64,000 nt of DNA from JAOPZW01 sp963807305. Its GTDB lineage: Bacteria > Actinomycetota > Thermoleophilia > Solirubrobacterales > Solirubrobacteraceae. Position 1 is the first letter of the stretch; each line of letters starts with the position of its first letter. Positions 51,469 through 59,672 of this stretch are shown piece after piece. The stretch covers positions 248,001 through 312,000 of the forward strand of contig CAWEBN010000010.1 in assembly GCA_963807305.1 (NCBI GenBank), in the 5' to 3' direction. A model generated the notes under the pieces. It searched no databases and had not been told where the DNA came from. It saw only the letters and a program-made list of their open reading frames with translations. The position numbers were made by a program, and so were the translations under genes.

Positions 51469-53412
51469 CTAGGGGACGATCCGTACGGCTGGCGCCTCAC
51501 CCGTCTCCTGAGCCGCCGGACGGGTGGCCGAGAGCTCGCCCACTTTGGCTGCGAGACCGGCCGCGTCGCCCTCCAGCACGAGCAGGGCGATCTCGTCGAA
51601 CATCGCCTCTACGACGTTGGGATCGAGGGGGTCGCGGCGCGCCAGCGTGATCTTGTCGGCGGGGGTCGGCTTGGGGCGCTCGTAGGGGTTGAACAGGGCC
51701 TCGTGCAGCTTCTCGCCCGGCCGCCGTCCGACGACCTCGATGGCGATGTCGCGCCCCGGCGCGAGCCCAGAGAGCTCGATCATGTCGCGGGCGAGCTGCA
51801 TGATCGAGACGGGCTCGCCCATCTGCAGGACGAAGAGCTCCCCGCCGTCGCCCAGCGAGGCGGCGCGGATGACGAGCTGCACGGCCTCCGGGATGGTCAT
51901 GAAGTAGCGCGTCATGCGCTCGTCGGTCACCGTCACCGGGCCGCCGAGCGCGATCTGACGGCGGAAGATCGGAACCACGGAGCCCGACGAGCCCAGGACG
52001 TTGCCGAAGCGGACGGTGGCGAACTTGGTCGCGGGCCAGCGCTGCTGGGCGGCCTCGACCGCGAACTCGGCCAGCGCCTTCGACGCGCCCATCACCGTCG
52101 CCGGCTGCACCGCCTTGTCGGTGGAGACGAGCACGAAGCGCTTCGCGCCCGCCTCGCCCGCCACTCGCGCGACGAGGCGCGTGGCCAGGGCGTTGTTGCG
52201 CACGGCCTCGACCGGGTTGCGCTCCATGAGGCCGACGTGCTTGTAGGCGGCGGCATGGAAGACGACGCCGGGGCGGTGCTCGGCGAAGACCTCGCGCATC
52301 CGCTCGCCCTCCTTGCAATCGGCGAGCACGGGCGCGAGCGTCGACGGATGGACGTGGCGGTCGTCCTCGAGCTCGCGCTGGATGCGGAAGAGGTTCTCCT
52401 CGGCGTGGTCGACGAGCACCAGCCGCCGCGGCGCCACACGCGCGATCTGGCGGCACAGCTCGGCGCCGATCGAGCCGCCGGCGCCGGTGATCATGACCAC
52501 CTCGCCGCCGAGATAGCCACCGACGCGGTCGAGCTCCATGTGCACGGGCTCCCGGCCCAGGATGTCCTCGACCTGCACCTCGCGCACCTGGCGCACGACC
52601 TGGCCCGAGCCGGCCTGGAGCAGCTCGAAGACGGTCGGAAGCGTGCGCACCGGGATGCCGCGCTGGCGCGCCGCGCGCACAACGCGCGCACGCAGCGTGC
52701 CCGGCGCCGACGGGATCGCGATCGTGATCTCGTCGGGCTCGGCCTCGTCGAGGATGCGCCCGAGCTGGTCGGTGGGCCCGAGGACCTTGACGCCGTCGAC
52801 GCGGATGCCGCGCTTGAGCGGGTCGTCGTCGACGAAGCCGACGGGGTCGAGGCTGAGCTGAGGATTGCGCAGGACCTCGCGCAGCACGAGCCGGCCGCCC
52901 TCGCCGGCGCCGACGATGAGCACCCGGCGGGCGTCGGCGCGGGCGCGGAAGCCCCGCACCGGGCCCTCGTAGACGATCCGCGCGACGAAGCGCGCGCCGC
53001 CCACCAGCACCAGCGTGAGTAGGAAGAACAGCGCCATGACCCCGGTGGGCGCCGAGATCGTGATGTCGCCCGCGCCCGAGCGCACGGTCACGGGGTGCGT
53101 CACGGCGATGAAGCCCGCGAGGACCAGCGTGTTGACGAGGACCGCCTGGAAGATCCCGAGGTAGTCGCGCGAGCTCGTATAGCGCCATTGCTTGAGCTCG
53201 AGGCGGAAGAGCGTGAAGACGACGATCGCCGACACGACCACGAAGACGATCGTCGACTCGAGCAGCTGGTCGTAGCGCTTCGGCGTCCCGGTGTCGAACC
53301 GCAGGCGGTAGCTGAGGTAGTAGGCGGCGGCGACGAGCGCACCGTCGATCGCCAGCTGCGGGATGGAGTGGCGATGCAGGGGGAACGCCGCCGAGCGCAG
53401 GCGTCGGCGCAT
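51469..53412 (-). CDS. FlaA1/CapD-type UDP-N-acetylglucosamine 4,6-dehydratase-like membrane protein
   Basis: Membrane protein of 647 residues, the usual length for WbpM/PglF/CapD. Four N-terminal helices (about 18-150) precede a Rossmann domain (GAGEGGRLV near 170), then the catalytic SDR domain with TGAGGSIGAELCRQI near 315 and the SMK-type site STDKAVQPATVMGASKALAEF, which replaces Tyr-x3-Lys. Such enzymes convert UDP-GlcNAc to its 4-keto-6-deoxy form, the substrate for DegT aminotransferases. The genes from 54662 onward include three of those. The ATG at 53412 lies divergent from the methyltransferase. Confidence 0.9.
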   Translation of the reverse strand: MRRRLRSAAFPLHRHSIPQLAIDGALVAAAYYLSYRLRFDTGTPKRYDQLLESTIVFVVVSAIVVFTLFRLELKQWRYTSSRDYLGIFQAVLVNTLVLAGFIAVTHPVTVRSGAGDITISAPTGVMALFFLLTLVLVGGARFVARIVYEGPVRGFRARADARRVLIVGAGEGGRLVLREVLRNPQLSLDPVGFVDDDPLKRGIRVDGVKVLGPTDQLGRILDEAEPDEITIAIPSAPGTLRARVVRAARQRGIPVRTLPTVFELLQAGSGQVVRQVREVQVEDILGREPVHMELDRVGGYLGGEVVMITGAGGSIGAELCRQIARVAPRRLVLVDHAEENLFRIQRELEDDRHVHPSTLAPVLADCKEGERMREVFAEHRPGVVFHAAAYKHVGLMERNPVEAVRNNALATRLVARVAGEAGAKRFVLVSTDKAVQPATVMGASKALAEFAVEAAQQRWPATKFATVRFGNVLGSSGSVVPIFRRQIALGGPVTVTDERMTRYFMTIPEAVQLVIRAASLGDGGELFVLQMGEPVSIMQLARDMIELSGLAPGRDIAIEVVGRRPGEKLHEALFNPYERPKPTPADKITLARRDPLDPNVVEAMFDEIALLVLEGDAAGLAAKVGELSATRPAAQETGEAPAVRIVP

Positions 53413-53499
53413 CGGGCGCGGATAATAGCCAGCACAGCGGCTGGTGGCTGCGTTATTGCCGGCGGTCAAGATCCCGATGAGCCCGCCGATGATCGGGGC

Positions 53500-54621
53500 G
53501 TGCTGAACTGGCTCGCCCGCTACGCCGCCGTCATCGACCAGGTCGTTGACGCCGAAGGGCGGGCACGCACCAGCGTGCTCGACGTCGGCTGCGGTCCCCA
53601 TGGCCTCGCCTGTGCCCTCGATGGCGTCCCCTTCGTCGGCGTCGATGTCGAGTTCCCGCAGCCGGTCGCGCCGACCATGGTCGGGATCCGCTGCCGGCCC
53701 GAGGGCCTGCCGTTCCGCGACGATGCCTTCGGCGTGGTGCTGTGCCTCGACGTGCTCGAGCACGTCCCGGCCGCGGAGCGCGCCGGCTTCGTGCAGGAGC
53801 TCGCCCGCGTCGCCGCGGAGCGCGTGATCCTCGCCTGCCCGTCCAGCGAGGCCCAGGCCATCGACGACCTGCTCGTGACGACGTTCCAGACCGCCGGCAC
53901 CGCTCTGCCCTCGTGGCTGACCGAGCACTACGACTGCGGCCTGCCGACGCCGGACGAGATCGCCGAGGCGTGCGCCGGCGTGGACGGCTTCCGCGCCAGG
54001 CCGCTGGCGATGCCCAACGGGCTGCTGACGACCGCAACGACGCTGGCCGAGCTCAGCGGCCCGCTCGAGGACACAGCCCGCCACGAGGCACACGCGCTGC
54101 GCGACGCCTGGGTGGCGCTGTATCGGAGCGCCTGCTTCGGCGAGTCCGCGCGCAAGGGCTGGGTGCTCGAGCGCATCGCGCCGCGCATCCCGCTCGCCAG
54201 TCACGACGACCTCGAAGCGACCGCGCTCGCCGCCCTCTGCTGCCCGGAGTGCGACGGTGCCCTCGAGGTCGACGGCCCCGACCTGCTGCGCTGCGGCTCA
54301 TGCGATCTGCCGGTGGCGCGCGATGAGTCGCGCGCCTGGGATCTCGCGAGTCCTCCCGGGTTCTTCTGCGCGCCCGCGTGGCGCGACGGCGACGTCGAGC
54401 GCCTCCTGCGTCGCTTCGTCGAACAGCGCCGCGGTCCGGCGTCACTTGTCCTCTATGCGCCGCCGGAGGTCATCGATGGCAGCGCCGCACTGCGAGCCGC
54501 GCAGGCCGCGTTCGGAGATGCCTCGGTGCCCGAAGCCCTCGACATCGCGATCCTCGATCGCGCGCTACCCGCCGCCGAGCTCTCGGCGCTGCAGGCGAGT
54601 CGCACGGTGCTCGTCGCCTAG
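53500..54621 (+). CDS. SAM-dependent methyltransferase
   Basis: Class I methyltransferase of 373 residues. SVLDVGCGPHGLACALDG is the AdoMet-binding motif, with VGVDVEFPQPV at the acidic position and VVLCLDVLEHVPAAE the hinge. The C-terminal half has a small zinc-finger-like CCPECDGALEV...LRCGSCDLPVARDE of the Trm112 type. It may methylate a sugar. The start is a GTG at 53500; no better in-frame start exists upstream. Confidence 0.8.
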   Translation: MLNWLARYAAVIDQVVDAEGRARTSVLDVGCGPHGLACALDGVPFVGVDVEFPQPVAPTMVGIRCRPEGLPFRDDAFGVVLCLDVLEHVPAAERAGFVQELARVAAERVILACPSSEAQAIDDLLVTTFQTAGTALPSWLTEHYDCGLPTPDEIAEACAGVDGFRARPLAMPNGLLTTATTLAELSGPLEDTARHEAHALRDAWVALYRSACFGESARKGWVLERIAPRIPLASHDDLEATALAALCCPECDGALEVDGPDLLRCGSCDLPVARDESRAWDLASPPGFFCAPAWRDGDVERLLRRFVEQRRGPASLVLYAPPEVIDGSAALRAAQAAFGDASVPEALDIAILDRALPAAELSALQASRTVLVA

Positions 54622-54661
54622 CTCAAGCCGCACGGTGCCGCGGTCGATCACCACGGACAAG

Positions 54662-55864
54662 GTGTCCACATCCCTCGCTCACGCACGCTCGGCACCCCCG
54701 TCGCCCGCGTCCGTCCCCCCGCCCGCTCCCCAGCCCGTTGTTCCCTATCAACGGCCCGAGCCGCCACCGCTCGATGCGGTCGCCTCGTATTACCGCCTCA
54801 GCGAGGACGCTCGGCGCTTTTCGAACGGCGGCCCGTGCGCAGAGCTGCTGGTCGAGCGCGCCGCTGCCTACCTCGACACCGACGTGTCCTGCATCCCCCT
54901 GGCCAACTGCACGGTGGGGCTCATGGTGGCTCTGCGTGCGGCCTTCGGCGATCCCGTCGCGAGCCGCCGGCACGTCATCGTCCCTTCGTTCACGTTCACG
55001 GCCACCGCGTGCGCGATCGCGTGGGCGGGCTTTGTTCCCCTGTTCATCGACGTCGACACCGCCGCGTGGCAGCTCGACCCGTCGGAGCTCGCGCGAGTGC
55101 TGGCCGAGCAGGGCGGTCGTGTGGCCGGTGTGATGGCCACCTCCACCTTCGGCACCGCGCCGCCCGCGGGCACGCGCGAGGCGTGGCGGGCCACCTGCGA
55201 CGCGGCCGGCGTGCCGCTCCTCGTCGACTCGGCCGCGGCGTTCGGCGCCCGCGACGAGCACGGTCTCCTGGTCGGGTCCGACGGCGCGACCCATGTCTTC
55301 TCCTTCCACGTGACCAAGCCCTTCGCGGTCGGCGAGGGCGGCCTGCTGGTCACCGGCGATGCCGACGTCGCCCGGCGCGCCGAGAGCCTCGTGAACTTCG
55401 GGATCGACGGACCGGAGCGCACCAGCGCAGTGGCCGGCATCAACGCCAAGATGTCCGAGCTGCACGCCGCGGGCGCGCTCGCCATGCTCGATCGCTTCGA
55501 GCGCGTGCTCGCGCGGCGGCGTGCCGCAGTGCAGCACCTCCGTGGGGTGCTGAACGACCTGCCCGTGCGCTTCCAGACCGGGGCCGAGGGATCGACGTGG
55601 CAGGTGTTCCAGGTGCTCATGCCCGACGCGCGGCGTCGGGACGCCGCCCTCCGCGCCGCCGAGCGCCTGCGCGTCGAGGCGCGGTCGTGCTTCGATCCGC
55701 CGCTGCATCGCCACCCGGCCTTCGCCGAGCACCCCATCGCCGGCGACCTTCGCGGGACGACCCATGTCGCCGCCCGGTCGCTCAGCCTCCCGATGGCCAA
55801 CGACCTGAGCCTGGACGAGCTCGAGCGGATCGCCGAAGTCGTCCGGGAAGGACTCGAGGGATGA
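54662..55864 (+). CDS. DegT-type sugar aminotransferase
   Basis: PLP enzyme of 400 residues. ANCTVGLMVALRAAFGD and IVPSFTFTATACAIAWAGFVP form the cofactor pocket, LLVDSAAAFGA supplies the Asp, and VFSFHVTKPFAVGEGG holds the PLP Lys. It shares the Pro-rich opening and YYRLSEDARRFSNGGPCAEL with the gene at 57165-58256. The GTG start at 54662 is uncertain. The stop overlaps the glycosyltransferase start by four bases. Confidence 0.85.
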   Translation: MSTSLAHARSAPPSPASVPPPAPQPVVPYQRPEPPPLDAVASYYRLSEDARRFSNGGPCAELLVERAAAYLDTDVSCIPLANCTVGLMVALRAAFGDPVASRRHVIVPSFTFTATACAIAWAGFVPLFIDVDTAAWQLDPSELARVLAEQGGRVAGVMATSTFGTAPPAGTREAWRATCDAAGVPLLVDSAAAFGARDEHGLLVGSDGATHVFSFHVTKPFAVGEGGLLVTGDADVARRAESLVNFGIDGPERTSAVAGINAKMSELHAAGALAMLDRFERVLARRRAAVQHLRGVLNDLPVRFQTGAEGSTWQVFQVLMPDARRRDAALRAAERLRVEARSCFDPPLHRHPAFAEHPIAGDLRGTTHVAARSLSLPMANDLSLDELERIAEVVREGLEG

Positions 55865-57084
55865 GCCTCGACACGAGCGCCGGCACGATCGTCTGGGCCG
55901 CCCCCGACTGGAACGACGTCCAAAAGTGGATCTCGCTCCTCGGCGCCTATGTCAACGTCGTCGAGCCCGACGCCGACGTCTGCCTCGTGCTCGATGCCTC
56001 CGGTGATGGCCCGCCGAGCGACGTCGTGCTCGAGCTCGTCTCGCAGGCGTGTATGGGCCTGACCGGCGGCCGGTGTTTCGCCGAGATCCTCCTGCTCGAT
56101 GCGCCCGAGCCACGACCCTCGGGTGCGCTGACGGTCGCGAGCGCCGACGCTCTGCGCGCGGCGCTGGGGCTACCGGCACCCATCGCTCTCGAGGGCCCCG
56201 AGGAGATCGTCGAGCACGCGACCTGGGCCAAGCACATCGTTGACGCGGCGCGCGCGCGCCTCGACCGCTGGCGCTACGAGACCGCCTCGGCACCGCCGCT
56301 CGACGGCGAGCCGCTGGTCACGGTGCGCATCGCCATCTGGGGCGACGTCACGCCGCTGCTGACGGTGGCCCTCCCGTCGGTGCTCAACGGCTCCTGGCCC
56401 AACGTCGAGGTGCTCGTGTGCAGCGACGGCCCCCAGCCACACGCACGCGCGGCCGTCGAGGCGCATCCCGACCCGCGTGTGCGCTACCTGGAGCTGGCCG
56501 AGCGCCCCAGCTATCCCGATCACCCGCATGCCTTCTGGCAGTCGGCCGGGTCGCATGCCGTCAACCACGCGCTGGACCACGCGCGCGGCAGCTACATGGC
56601 GCCGCTGGACCATGACGACGCCTTCACCCTGCACCACATCCGCACGCTCGTGGACTGCGCGCGCCGCTCGGGCTCGGACTTCGTCTACGGCCAGGCGATG
56701 GCCGAGCATCGCACCGGCTATTGGCACCTCATCGGCAGCGAGCCGCTGGCGCACGGCCAGATCGCGCACGGCTCCGTCCTGTACTCATCGCGCTTGGCGC
56801 ACATGCGGCTCGACCCCGATGCCTGGGTGCTCGACGAGCCGGGCGATTGGAACATGTGGCGCCGCACAGCGGCGACGGGCGCGCAGATCCTGCATGTCCC
56901 GACCCCCGTGGTGGTCCACTTCAAGGAACGCACGATGATCGAGGCCGATCCGCGCCTGCAGGAGCATCAGCTCACCGACGCCGTGGCGATCTCGGCTCGG
57001 GAGCACGCCGCCGACGTGCTCTCCACGCGGGCGCACGGCCTGCTCGAGATCCCGGCTCGCGTGCGCGAGCGCGCGACCGCCTGA
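55861..57084 (+). CDS. Family 2 glycosyltransferase-like protein
   Basis: Protein of 407 residues. The first 145 residues are unusual (WAAPDWNDVQKWISLLGAYV), followed by a GT-A domain with VRIAIWGDVTPLLTVALPSVL, NVEVLVCSDGPQPHARA and the metal-type MAPLDHDDAFTLHHI near 245. The C-terminal WNMWRRTAATGAQILHVPTPVVVHFKERT is a frequent end of such enzymes. It overlaps the aminotransferase stop and ends inside a tandem duplication. Confidence 0.8.
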   Translation: MSLDTSAGTIVWAAPDWNDVQKWISLLGAYVNVVEPDADVCLVLDASGDGPPSDVVLELVSQACMGLTGGRCFAEILLLDAPEPRPSGALTVASADALRAALGLPAPIALEGPEEIVEHATWAKHIVDAARARLDRWRYETASAPPLDGEPLVTVRIAIWGDVTPLLTVALPSVLNGSWPNVEVLVCSDGPQPHARAAVEAHPDPRVRYLELAERPSYPDHPHAFWQSAGSHAVNHALDHARGSYMAPLDHDDAFTLHHIRTLVDCARRSGSDFVYGQAMAEHRTGYWHLIGSEPLAHGQIAHGSVLYSSRLAHMRLDPDAWVLDEPGDWNMWRRTAATGAQILHVPTPVVVHFKERTMIEADPRLQEHQLTDAVAISAREHAADVLSTRAHGLLEIPARVRERATA

Positions 57085-57183
57085 GCGCGGCGGAGCCTCG
57101 CCGGCCTCAGACCGCTTCGGGCGCCAGCGCGCGACCGCCTGAGCGCGGCGGAGCCTCGCCGGCCTCAGACCGCCTCGGGCGCC
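57068..57183. repeat. 58-bp tandem duplication across convergent gene ends
   Basis: The unit at 57068-57125 is repeated at 57126-57183 with one difference (T/C in ACCGCTTCGG/ACCGCCTCGG). It covers the stop codon of the glycosyltransferase and that of the opposing aminotransferase, and each unit contains GGCG...CGCC that could fold. Both genes remain intact. Confidence 0.9.
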
Positions 57184-58256
57184 AGCGCGCGGGCGACGAG
57201 GGCGATCTCGTCGCCACGGAGATCCTCGAGGACGGGCAGGGCGAGGCAGCGCGGTGCCAGCTCCTCGGTGACCGCCATCGAGCCGCCGGCCGGATGGCTC
57301 GCGAATGCAGGGTGAAGATGCAGCGGCGGATCCCAGTGGGTGCGCGTCTCGACGCCGAACGCCGCCGCGGCCGCCCGCGCCCGCTCGCGCATCGCGTGGT
57401 CGGGGAGCGCCACGTGGAGCGCGGGAAAGGTCGACGTCGGCGCTCCGGTGGCCAGCGTCAGGGACACCCCGGCCAGCGCCTCGAGCAGCGCCGCGGCCGC
57501 TGATCGGCGACGCGCGAGGCTCGCGTCGAGCCGGTCGAGGGCCGCCAGCGCTGCGGCTGCGTTGAGCTCGGAGAGCCGTCCGTTGAGACCCACGGGCCCG
57601 GCAACGAGGTTGTCGCCATCCATCCCGAAGCTGGCCAGGACGCGCAGACGATCCGCGAGCGCGTCGTCGGGGGTGACGAGGACCGCGCCCTCGGCGGCGC
57701 CACCGGGCTTGGTCACGCCCAGCGAGAAGAGGGTCATCGTCCCGATGGCGTCGAGCGCCGGGGCGCCCTCGGCCCGCGTCGCGCCCAGGGCGGCGGCAGC
57801 GTCCACGATGAGCGGGATGCCGTGGCTCTCGCATGCCTGACGCCATCCGGCGGCGATCGCGGCCGACGGCGCCGCCCCGAAGGTCAGCGTGGCGATGACC
57901 GCCGCGACGTCCTCGCCGCCGGCGTCCAGCGCGGCGGAGAGCGCGACCGGGTCGAGCTGCCAGCCTTCGCTCTCGACGTCGATCCACAGCGGCTCCAGGC
58001 CGGCCCAGCGAACCGCGCAGGCCACGGCGGGGCACGTGAAGGAGGGCATGGCCACGAAGCGCCGCCGCCCGGTGACGGCGGCAAGGGCGAGCATCAGGGC
58101 CGTGGTCCCGTTGGCCACCGGGACGCCGCCGAGGCGCGATCCCAACTCGACGGCGCAAGGGCCGCGATGGGTGAAGTACCGCGCCGCCTCCGAACGCGCG
58201 TAGTACTCCATGATCGCCGCCGCGGGTGGAGGGCAGGGGCGCTGGAAGGGCACCAT
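57165..58256 (-). CDS. DegT-type sugar aminotransferase (second copy)
   Basis: PLP enzyme of 363 residues, paralogue of the protein at 54662-55864. VANGTTALMLALAAVTG and AMPSFTCPAVACAVRWAGLEP form the pocket, LIVDAAAALGA gives the Asp, and LFSLGVTKPGGAAEGA carries the PLP Lys; the surrounding loop differs from the sibling. It ends the minus-strand run; one base separates it from the FemAB-like gene. Both siblings likely act on the same or similar keto-sugars. Confidence 0.85.
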   Translation of the reverse strand: MVPFQRPCPPPAAAIMEYYARSEAARYFTHRGPCAVELGSRLGGVPVANGTTALMLALAAVTGRRRFVAMPSFTCPAVACAVRWAGLEPLWIDVESEGWQLDPVALSAALDAGGEDVAAVIATLTFGAAPSAAIAAGWRQACESHGIPLIVDAAAALGATRAEGAPALDAIGTMTLFSLGVTKPGGAAEGAVLVTPDDALADRLRVLASFGMDGDNLVAGPVGLNGRLSELNAAAALAALDRLDASLARRRSAAAALLEALAGVSLTLATGAPTSTFPALHVALPDHAMRERARAAAAAFGVETRTHWDPPLHLHPAFASHPAGGSMAVTEELAPRCLALPVLEDLRGDEIALVARALAPEAV

Positions 58257-58257
58257 G

Positions 58258-59124
58258 TCAGCGGGCCGTGGAGAAGGTCGGACGCGTCAGCGTGCGAGTG
58301 CTCATGCCGGACTTGAAGCGCAGCAGGGCGTCCTTGGGATCGCCGCTGCGCCCGCCGCCGAGGAGGCAGGCTTGCGCACCGCGGCGCGCGCATTCGCGCA
58401 GCCCCTCCAGGAGGACGAGATTCGCGGCGCCGGGGACCGGGCGCGGCTCGTCGCGTCGGGCGCTCAAGTGGTAGGTCGCCTCTGGACCGCGGGTCAGGAA
58501 GAGCGCGGCAGCCGCGACGCCGTAGGGGTCCATCACGGTGACCTGGAAGGCGCCTGCCGACCCCATCGCGGCCATGTACGCATCGCTGAAGCGATACAGG
58601 TCGGCGGCGCCCATGGCGTCCATTGCGCGCCGGTACATCGGGCCGAAGTCGGATCGGACGGCGCCGACCTCGACGCTGCTCCCCTCGCGCAGGGCGCGAC
58701 GCACCATCGACCGCGCCGAAGCGTCGAAGACTTCCATGGGGTCTGAGTCGAGGTCGGTGACGCAGATCGCGCGCTCGTCGGCGAGCGGGAGCCGCGCGCG
58801 CAGCGCCTGAGCCAGCTCGCCGCCCGCTCCGAGCGGCGACAGGGCGACGCGCAGCGGGACGTCGATCGCCGCCAGCGCGTCGGCCACGGCCGTGGCGGCG
58901 CCCACCGGCTGCGGATAGCCGTACACGGTGTGCAGCGAGCCCCCACCGGCGAGCAGCACCAGCCGGCCGCCCCCCGCGTCGAGGACGACGGGCTCGGTAC
59001 CTTCGTGCTCGGCACTGGCCCGCACGTAGGACGGATGCTCGAACGGGCCCCCCTCGTCGGCGCCGGGAAGGCCGCCGCGCAGGCGCGGCGCGGAGGCGGA
59101 CGGCCGGCCGTAGGACACCGTCAT
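58258..59124 (-). CDS. FemAB/GNAT-fold acyltransferase-like protein
   Basis: Protein of 288 residues that resembles the FemAB/BioF2-type acyltransferases of polysaccharide clusters. GAFQVTVMDPYGVAAAALFLTRGPEATYHLSARR and NLVLLEGLRECARRGAQACLLGGGRSGDPKDALLRFKSGMS are the late helix and strand motifs of that group. It may transfer an amino acid or acyl group to an amino sugar. Start ATG 59124 overlaps the GNAT stop (ATGA). Confidence 0.72.
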   Translation of the reverse strand: MTVSYGRPSASAPRLRGGLPGADEGGPFEHPSYVRASAEHEGTEPVVLDAGGGRLVLLAGGGSLHTVYGYPQPVGAATAVADALAAIDVPLRVALSPLGAGGELAQALRARLPLADERAICVTDLDSDPMEVFDASARSMVRRALREGSSVEVGAVRSDFGPMYRRAMDAMGAADLYRFSDAYMAAMGSAGAFQVTVMDPYGVAAAALFLTRGPEATYHLSARRDEPRPVPGAANLVLLEGLRECARRGAQACLLGGGRSGDPKDALLRFKSGMSTRTLTRPTFSTAR

Positions 59125-59672
59125 GGCGCTCCGGCCTCCGGGGGACGCTCGTCGGATCGCACGCCCATGACCAGAACGTCCTCCCACCGGCCGGCCTTGA
59201 AGGCGTGGCCGCGCAGGCGCCCTTCCTCGACGAACCCGCAGGCGACGTACACCCGGCGCGCGGCGGCATTGTCCGCCAGCACGTGCAGATAGACGCGCGT
59301 GAGCCCGAGCGTGTCGAAGGCATGGTCGAGCAGCAGTTCGACCGCGGCGCGCCCGAAGCCGCGGCCGCGGTCACGGTCGTCGCCGATGAGGATGTGCAGC
59401 TCAGTGCGGCGGTGCGTCCAGTCGATCTCGCGCAGATAGCAGAGCCCGACGAGCCGGTCGTCCTCCCGCGCGCACAGCGCAAAGTTACGGGCCTGCTCCG
59501 ACCACGCGGAGACGCGCTGGACCCATGCCCGCTCAGTGGCGAGGCTGGTGGGTGCGAACGACCCGACCAGCGAGGCGTAGAGCGCCGGGTCGTTGTGCCA
59601 GCGGTGCACCAGGTCGAGGTCGCTCTCGTCGATGGCCCTGAGGTAGACCGGGCCGTCGGGACGCGTGATCAT
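59121..59672 (-). CDS. GNAT-family N-acetyltransferase
   Basis: RimJ/RimL-type acetyltransferase of 183 residues. LRAIDESDLDLVHRWHNDP opens the fold, and HILIGDDRDRGRGFGRAAVELLLDHAF is the acetyl-CoA binding motif (R-x2-G-x-G/A). NAAARRVYVACGFVEEGRLRGHAF closes it. Beside two DegT genes, N-acetylation of an amino sugar is likely. The start overlaps the glycosyltransferase stop. Confidence 0.87.
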   Translation of the reverse strand: MITRPDGPVYLRAIDESDLDLVHRWHNDPALYASLVGSFAPTSLATERAWVQRVSAWSEQARNFALCAREDDRLVGLCYLREIDWTHRRTELHILIGDDRDRGRGFGRAAVELLLDHAFDTLGLTRVYLHVLADNAAARRVYVACGFVEEGRLRGHAFKAGRWEDVLVMGVRSDERPPEAGAP

